This document shows positions 8,617 through 13,524 of a stretch of 13,524 bases of DNA, piece after piece (the stretch's first letter is position 1; each line of letters starts with the position of its first letter). Location of the stretch: contig JADJGA010000016.1 in the NCBI GenBank assembly GCA_016708265.1, positions 1-13,524 of the forward strand, given 5' to 3'. The DNA is from Saprospiraceae bacterium (lineage in GTDB: Bacteria; Bacteroidota; Bacteroidia; Chitinophagales; Saprospiraceae). The notes beneath the pieces were generated by a model, which was not told the origin of the DNA, searched no databases, and was given only the letters and a program-made list of their open reading frames with translations. The translations under genes were made by a program, and so were the position numbers.

Positions 8617-10965
8617 ATGTCAAATAATAATTCAGTCTCGATTAATAAGGTTCCAATGGGGCAAAAACTTGCTTTTGGATTAGGTATGCTGGCCAACCAG
8701 ATGTTTCCTGCAGCCCTGGGCATTTTTATGGTGGTGTTGGTGCAGGATTTAAAGTTTCCCGGCTGGATGTGGGGAATTTTGTTTTTTCTGCCAAGAGTAT
8801 TTGATGCGTTTACAGATCCTATTATGGGTTATATATCTGATAACACCCGATCTAAATGGGGAAGACGCAGACATTATGTATTTATCGGAGCCATCATGAT
8901 GGGAATTTCCTTTGTAGTCATGTGGCAATTATACCGGGAAAACGGTGTAATGTTCAATTTCATTTTTTTCCTTTTATGGTCATTTATTTTCTACCTGGGT
9001 TTAACACTTTTTAGCGTTCCGTATGTGGCTATGGGATATGAAATGAGTGATGATTTTCATGAACGAACAAGTATTATGGCGGTTGCTCAATGGATTGGGC
9101 AATGGGCATGGGTTATTGCACCCTGGTTCTGGGTAGTTATGTACGATCCAAAATGGTTTCCCAATGCGGATACGGCTACCAGAACGCTGGCCATATGGGT
9201 AGGGGTTTCCTGTATGATACTGGCAATGATTCCGGCCATTTTTATTAAAAGCAAGTCAACTAAAAATGATACAAGTTTAAAGTCTCTCACCATCAAAACA
9301 ATTGGAGGCAGTTTAATAGAAATTCTTAAAAGTTTCAAAGAAGCTTTTCTTATTAAACCCTTCAGGAAACTTTGTATTGCCACCTTCCTGATTTTTAATG
9401 CGTTTAATACTGTTGCCGGGTTTACTTTTTTTATAGTTGTTTACTACCTTTTTAATGGAAATTCAGCAGAGGCTGGTATATGGCCAACCCTTTTTGGAAG
9501 TGTAGGTGCTTTAGCCACCACTTTTGTTGTAATACCAATAGTGGCCTGGATGGCAAAAAAAATTGAGAAAAAGAGAGCTTTTCTGATTTGCCAGGCTATT
9601 TCTCTTTTCGGATATATATTGTTTTGGTTTCTTTTTGTTCCAGGCAAACCCTATATGTTTTTGTTTGCCTTACCTTTTTTCTCCTTTGGCATTGGCAGTT
9701 TGTTTACATTAATGATGTCCATGACAGCTGATGTTTGCGATATGGATGAGCTGACTTCAGGAAAACGAAGAGAAGGGATCTTCGGTGCCATTTACTGGTG
9801 GATGGTGAAATTTGGTTTTGCCATTGCAGGGTTATTAACCGGTCTTATTATGTCACTGGTAGGATTTGACGCAAGTGCAGCAACACAAACAGAAGGCGCA
9901 GTTACCGGCTTGAGGTTATTTTTTTCAGGCATCCCGATCCTGGGAACATTGGGGGCTATGTGGGTGATGTGGAATTATGATCTAACCGAGAAAAAGGCAA
10001 ATGAGATAAAACAAGTATTAGCATCAAGAAAAACTCCGGCAAAAAAACAATCATCTGCTTATATTCCGGGCAAACTGATTTCATTAAGTGGAAACGCTTT
10101 AAATACGATTACCGGCTTAAACTTAAGTTCAAAAAATGAAACCGAAATCCGGCTACAGTTAACAGCGTTATTAAATAACGGCATACATGGATTATGCTTT
10201 AGCCCCTATGCAGAAGGCCAGGATACAGGCGATTCTTTATCAGAAACACAAATTATCAGAAGACTTGATATAGTTACTCCTCACACTAAATGGATAAGAT
10301 CCTTCTCCTGTACCAACGGAAATGAACTGATTCCTGAAATTGCCCGCCAAAAAGAATTAAAAACCCTGGTAGGAGCCTGGATTAGTAATGATAAGGAAAG
10401 GAATGAAAAGGAAATCCAATCGCTTATTAATTTGGCAAAGGCGGGTTTTGTAGATATTGCTGCAGTAGGTAATGAAGTGTTGCATCGGGAAGAAATTACA
10501 GAGCAGGAATTATTAAATTATATAAACAGGGTAAGGCAAGCTTTGCCGGCATCCATTCCGGTTGGATACGTAGATGCATATTATCAGTTTCTGAACAGAC
10601 CGGCTTTGACCGATGTATGCGATATTATATTAGCCAACTGTTATCCATTCTGGGAAGGTGCAAACAACCTGTATGCAATTTCCTATATAGATAATATGAT
10701 GGAGTTAACACAAAAGGCAACCAACGGAAAAAAAGTAATTGTAACAGAAACAGGCTGGCATACCACAGGACAAACAGTGGAAGCCGCTGAACCATCCATG
10801 CTTAATGCGATGAAGTATTTTATAGCCGTTCAGGAATGGGCAAATAGTAAAAATATTGAGTTGTTTTACTTCTCATCATTTGATGAAAGCTGGAAAGTAA
10901 AAGAAGAAGGAGCAGTTGGTGCCCGTTGGGGAATATGGGATAAAGACGATAAACTTAAATTTTAA
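8617..10965 (+). CDS. GPH-family sugar:cation symporter fused to a C-terminal GH17 domain
   Basis: This 782-residue protein joins two parts. Residues 1-455 form a 12-helix major facilitator of the glycoside-pentoside-hexuronide (MelB-like) family; the signature DAFTDPIMGYISD (63-75) precedes the basic loop KWGRRRHY, and ADVCDMDELTSGKRREGIFG (371-390) marks the second half. A Lys/Arg-rich linker (456-480) leads to a GH17 domain (about 485-782) with HGLCFSPYAEGQ, KWIRSFSCTNGNE, AAVGNEV (acid/base Glu620), VDAYYQF, NCYPFWEG, TETGW (nucleophile Glu711) and FSSFDESWK. Both catalytic residues are kept. MFS C-termini are cytoplasmic and the linker is basic, so the hydrolase should face the cytosol and meet oligosaccharides as they enter. 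No stop codon or internal ATG lies in the linker, and the surrounding sequence is free of frameshifts, so the fusion looks genuine. The GH17 domain is a clear paralogue of the next gene, 11 bases downstream. Beta-1,3-gluco-oligosaccharides are the inferred cargo. Confidence 0.88.
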   Translation: MSNNNSVSINKVPMGQKLAFGLGMLANQMFPAALGIFMVVLVQDLKFPGWMWGILFFLPRVFDAFTDPIMGYISDNTRSKWGRRRHYVFIGAIMMGISFVVMWQLYRENGVMFNFIFFLLWSFIFYLGLTLFSVPYVAMGYEMSDDFHERTSIMAVAQWIGQWAWVIAPWFWVVMYDPKWFPNADTATRTLAIWVGVSCMILAMIPAIFIKSKSTKNDTSLKSLTIKTIGGSLIEILKSFKEAFLIKPFRKLCIATFLIFNAFNTVAGFTFFIVVYYLFNGNSAEAGIWPTLFGSVGALATTFVVIPIVAWMAKKIEKKRAFLICQAISLFGYILFWFLFVPGKPYMFLFALPFFSFGIGSLFTLMMSMTADVCDMDELTSGKRREGIFGAIYWWMVKFGFAIAGLLTGLIMSLVGFDASAATQTEGAVTGLRLFFSGIPILGTLGAMWVMWNYDLTEKKANEIKQVLASRKTPAKKQSSAYIPGKLISLSGNALNTITGLNLSSKNETEIRLQLTALLNNGIHGLCFSPYAEGQDTGDSLSETQIIRRLDIVTPHTKWIRSFSCTNGNELIPEIARQKELKTLVGAWISNDKERNEKEIQSLINLAKAGFVDIAAVGNEVLHREEITEQELLNYINRVRQALPASIPVGYVDAYYQFLNRPALTDVCDIILANCYPFWEGANNLYAISYIDNMMELTQKATNGKKVIVTETGWHTTGQTVEAAEPSMLNAMKYFIAVQEWANSKNIELFYFSSFDESWKVKEEGAVGARWGIWDKDDKLKF

Positions 10966-10976
10966 AACCTATAACT

Positions 10977-11873
10977 ATGACATACAGAAGTGACCATTTA
11001 CTTTCTCTGCGACCTCAATCCGAAGGCAGCTATGTGGCAGGTGAATCAGAAGAAACATTAAAAGACTTATTTGCTGAAATATTGCAGAACGGTGTGCATG
11101 GCTTTTGTTTCAGTTTGTACGAAGAAGGGCAAAAGCCGGGTGATATTATTTCAGAAGCACAGGTAAGACGGCGCATGGAACTATTAAAGCCGCATACAAA
11201 ATGGGTTCGTTCATTTTCCTGCACAGAAGGAAATGAATGGATACCCAAAGTAGCCAAAAACCTTGGCATAAAATCATTGGTCGGTGCATGGCTAGGCAAT
11301 GATGATGAAATCAATCAGCGTGAAATCGCAGGTTTAATAAAATTAGCAAAGGAGGGACTGGTGGATATTGCTGCCGTAGGCAATGAAGTATTGTACCGTA
11401 AAGATTTAACCGAAGAACAACTGATAGACTTCATTAAAAAAGTGAAAGCAGAAATTCCAGATATACCGGTAGCGTATGTGGATGCATATTATGAATTTTC
11501 TCACAGGCCTGCAATCACTGAGTTGTGTGATGTAATACTTTGCAATTGTTATCCGTTTTGGGAAGGATGTCCGTTTGAAAACTCCTTGGACTATATGAAG
11601 GCAATGTATCATCAGGCAAAAGCAGCAGGTAATGGTAAAGAAGTAATCATTACTGAAACCGGTTGGCCAAGCAAGGGTGAAAGTTTGCAGGGCTCTGTCC
11701 CATCCATAAAAGCTGCAAGAGATTATTTTATCAATACACAATTATGGTCGGCCAATGAGAATATCCCGATATTTTATTTTTCTTCATTTGATGAATCGTG
11801 GAAAGTGGGTGCTGAAGGAGTAGTTGGTGCATATTGGGGAATTTGGGATAAGAATGAAAAACTAAAATTCTGA
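10977..11873 (+). CDS. Cytosolic GH17 beta-1,3-glucanase
   Basis: GH17 hydrolase predicted to shorten imported beta-1,3-gluco-oligosaccharides in the cytoplasm; the N-terminus, MTYRSDHLLSLRPQ, is polar and has no signal peptide. The 298 residues amount to one TIM barrel. Motifs are HGFCFSLYEEGQ (41-52), KWVRSFSCTEGNE (75-87), AAVGNEV with acid/base Glu137, VDAYYEF (168-174), NCYPFWEG (190-197), ITETGW with nucleophile Glu227, FSSFDESWK (268-276) and the ending YWGIWDKNEKLKF. By eye more than half of its residues match the GH17 domain of the transporter just upstream, including the LKF terminus, so the two arose by duplication. Nucleotide divergence is substantial, so the duplication is not recent. 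Spacing is 11 bases on the left and a single base on the right, which implies co-translation. Whether it is hydrolytic or transglycosylating cannot be told. Confidence 0.88.
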   Translation: MTYRSDHLLSLRPQSEGSYVAGESEETLKDLFAEILQNGVHGFCFSLYEEGQKPGDIISEAQVRRRMELLKPHTKWVRSFSCTEGNEWIPKVAKNLGIKSLVGAWLGNDDEINQREIAGLIKLAKEGLVDIAAVGNEVLYRKDLTEEQLIDFIKKVKAEIPDIPVAYVDAYYEFSHRPAITELCDVILCNCYPFWEGCPFENSLDYMKAMYHQAKAAGNGKEVIITETGWPSKGESLQGSVPSIKAARDYFINTQLWSANENIPIFYFSSFDESWKVGAEGVVGAYWGIWDKNEKLKF

Positions 11874-11874
11874 A

Positions 11875-12831
11875 ATGGATAGTTTTAAGAGATTAGGACT
11901 GCCTTATGGTAATGGGATTTGCTATTCAGGTTTCAGGGAAGGACAGTATCCCGGTGGAATTTGTCCCTCTTATGAAGAAGTTAAAGAGGATTTACTGATT
12001 CTGAAAAATAATTGGAAATACCTTCGGCTGTATGATTGTGATGAACACGGAGAAACAGTTTTGGAAGTTATAAGAAAAGAGAAACTGGATTTCAAAGTCA
12101 TGATGGGAGCTTTCATAGAAGCCGAATTGAACAATTTTGGTTGCCCGTGGGGAGGCGGTGTTTTTCCGGAAGATCATTTGAAATTGAATCGCAGCAACAA
12201 TATAAAAAAAATTAAAAAGCTGATTGATATTGGAAATAAGTACCAGGATATTATTTTTTCGCTTTCAGTAGGAAATGAAGCTTGCGTGGATTGGACAGAC
12301 CACTATGTTTCTGTGAGCAATGTAATAGAATATGTGAAAATGGTTAAGAAATCAACATGGCAACCCGTTACTTTTTGTGAAAATTATGTGCCCTGGTTAC
12401 ATAAATTAGAACCTTTGGCTGAGCTTATTGATTTTATTTCCATTCATACCTATCCTGTCTGGGAATACAAACATATTCACGAATCTCTTGAATATACCAT
12501 AGACAATTATTATGCTGTGGTTCAAAAATATCCGGATATTCCTGTTGTAATTACTGAAGCAGGCTGGTCTACAAATTCCAACGGTAAAGGCATAGATCCC
12601 GGAATTGTAAATGAGGAGAATCAGAAAATATATTATGATGACCTCATGAATTGGACAAATACTGAAAATATTCTTACATTTGTTTTCGAAGCATTTGATG
12701 AAGAATGGAAAGGATCTCCTGAACCTTTGGAACCTGAAAAACACTGGGGATTATTCAAAGGTGACAGGACACCAAAAAAAGCTGTACGTGATTTAATAAT
12801 AAAGCCAGAGCGTATTGATATTGCTTTGTGA
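11875..12831 (+). CDS. Second cytosolic GH17 beta-1,3-glucanase
   Basis: A 318-residue GH17 barrel without a signal peptide (it starts MDSFKRLGLPYGNGICYSGF), so probably cytosolic. Motifs are GICYSGFREGQ (14-24), LRLYDCDEHGE (50-60), MMGAFIEAE (76-84), SVGNEACVDW with acid/base Glu135, DFISIHTYPVWE (186-197), VITEAGW with nucleophile Glu228, and FEAFDEEWKGSPEPL (271-285) followed by HWGLF. The nucleophile motif is TEAGW rather than TETGW. It groups with the GH17 lipoprotein at 5833-7071 and not with its immediate neighbour, so the locus holds two distinct GH17 types. Translation starts one base after the preceding stop codon. The different type suggests a different chain-length or linkage preference, perhaps for branched or short oligosaccharides; that is a guess. 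Confidence 0.85.
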   Translation: MDSFKRLGLPYGNGICYSGFREGQYPGGICPSYEEVKEDLLILKNNWKYLRLYDCDEHGETVLEVIRKEKLDFKVMMGAFIEAELNNFGCPWGGGVFPEDHLKLNRSNNIKKIKKLIDIGNKYQDIIFSLSVGNEACVDWTDHYVSVSNVIEYVKMVKKSTWQPVTFCENYVPWLHKLEPLAELIDFISIHTYPVWEYKHIHESLEYTIDNYYAVVQKYPDIPVVITEAGWSTNSNGKGIDPGIVNEENQKIYYDDLMNWTNTENILTFVFEAFDEEWKGSPEPLEPEKHWGLFKGDRTPKKAVRDLIIKPERIDIAL

Positions 12832-12866
12832 ATTGATTAATTTTTTAAAACTTAAAATTCATTATT

Positions 12867-13524
12867 ATGAAAAACTTTTTTATTCTTTTGATGATGCTTG
12901 GGCTATCATCGTGGAGTTCAGCTCAAAATGCACCGATCACTTTTGAAACAGGTGAGTATGGTGCCAACTGGAGCTGGAACGTTTTTGAAAACAATACCAA
13001 TCCGCCTCTGGAAATAATTGCCAATCCGGACCCAAATGGTATTAACACTTCTGCAAAAGTTGCAAAATTTACAGCTTTGCAAGCCGGTCAACCCTGGGCA
13101 GGTTGCGAATCCCTGCAAGGGGTAGATTTGGGTACTTTTCAGTGGAATGATAGTAACCGTATCGTAAAAATTATGGTCTGGAAATCTGTTATCAGCAATG
13201 TAGGTATTAAGTTTGACACAGAAACCGGATGGTCTCAGGGTGAAATAAAAGTTTCAAATACCCTTGTAAATCAATGGGAAGAATTAAGTTTTGACTTTTC
13301 TAACTTTATTAATCCTCCTGCAGGGAATGGTACTTTAGGAAGAATTATTGTATTCCCTGATTTTAATCTGGCAGGCAGAACTCAGGATAATGTGGCGTAT
13401 TTTGATAATATTACTTTTAGTGCAGGTGGAGCACCTCCAATAGAGCCAACTGTTCCTGCTCCAATCCCCCCAGCAAGAAATGCCGCTGATGTTGTTTCAA
13501 TCTTCAGTGGTGCTTATGCTGATG
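12867..13524 (+). CDS. Secreted jelly-roll (carbohydrate-binding-like) protein, 3' partial
   Basis: The first 219 codons are open to the window edge. The N-terminus, MKNFFILLMMLGLSSWSSAQ, is a classical Sec signal peptide with likely cleavage after SSA; there is no lipobox. Residues 22-186 look like a beta-sandwich carbohydrate-binding module: it opens ITFETGEYGANWSWNVF, has paired aromatics (WSW, WAGC, GWSQGE) and closes NVAYFDNITFSAGG. A Pro-rich linker (189-203) leads to a second module starting NAADVVSIFSGAYAD, which matches the VSSIFSDTYTN start of the last module in the lipoprotein at 1-1324. A glycan-binding role at or outside the surface is inferred. A catalytic domain or type IX secretion tail could still follow beyond the edge. 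The gene begins 35 AT-rich bases after the last GH17 gene and may belong to the same transcript. No known family name can be assigned with confidence. Confidence 0.7.
   Translation, partial: MKNFFILLMMLGLSSWSSAQNAPITFETGEYGANWSWNVFENNTNPPLEIIANPDPNGINTSAKVAKFTALQAGQPWAGCESLQGVDLGTFQWNDSNRIVKIMVWKSVISNVGIKFDTETGWSQGEIKVSNTLVNQWEELSFDFSNFINPPAGNGTLGRIIVFPDFNLAGRTQDNVAYFDNITFSAGGAPPIEPTVPAPIPPARNAADVVSIFSGAYAD

Larger units (their letters stand above)
2402..13524 (+). other. Putative operon for beta-1,3-glucan uptake and breakdown
   Basis: Seven same-strand genes follow one another with an ATGA overlap and then gaps of 16, 26, 11, 1 and 35 bases, with no terminator-like hairpin between them. 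This supports one transcript from the candidate promoter before 2402. The two upstream lipoprotein genes may belong to a preceding transcript, probably with SusC/SusD genes outside the window. Confidence 0.6.

Noticed and set aside
11406..11741. 111-codon minus-strand open frame opposite the GH17 gene, and similar ones at 12406-12744 and 7462-7779
   Set aside because: All lie opposite intact glucanase genes with clear catalytic motifs and show no protein-like features of their own.
1..13524. CRISPR arrays, insertion sequences, tRNA or rRNA genes
   Set aside because: No regularly spaced repeats, transposase motifs, terminal inverted repeats of mobile elements or structured RNA genes were recognised.

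Overview
The window reads as part of a beta-1,3-glucan (laminarin-type) utilization locus from a Bacteroidota bacterium. The evidence is AT-rich DNA, lipoproteins with Bacteroidota-style lipoboxes, no Shine-Dalgarno-like leaders, a candidate TAnnTTTG promoter box, and a set of GH16, GH17 and GH30 glucanases. All recognised genes are on the plus strand, most separated by only a few bases. I cannot name the genus.

Layout. 1-1324: end-truncated surface lipoprotein with two jelly-roll-like modules around an Ig-like domain, probably a glycan-binding protein. 1386-2218: GH16 laminarinase lipoprotein. 2219-2401: the only sizeable intergenic gap, with a candidate promoter overlapping an inverted repeat. 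2402-5836: large (alpha/alpha)6-barrel protein that I read as a glycoside phosphorylase of the GH94/GH149/GH161 group. 5833-7071: GH17 lipoprotein. 7088-8590: GH30 lipoprotein. 8617-10965: a 12-helix GPH-type sugar symporter fused to a C-terminal GH17 domain. 10977-11873 and 11875-12831: two GH17 proteins without signal peptides. 12867-end: secreted jelly-roll protein cut by the window edge. Other gaps are short (61 nt or less) and I see nothing in them.

How they work together (inference). Surface lipoproteins bind and cut laminarin (GH16, GH17), and GH30 removes beta-1,6 branches. Oligosaccharides enter the cytoplasm through the symporter, whose fused GH17 domain should face the cytosol. There, two more GH17 enzymes shorten them and the phosphorylase converts beta-1,3-oligoglucans to glucose 1-phosphate. 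No SusC/SusD pair or GH3 beta-glucosidase is visible; these may lie outside the window.

Quality caveat. From about 1 to 4945 the genes are broken by many one-base indels, mostly in homopolymer runs, whereas 4946-13524 reads cleanly. This looks like sequencing or assembly error, so the broken genes are described by their reconstructed frames. The most unusual items are the transporter-GH17 fusion and the phosphorylase-like protein.
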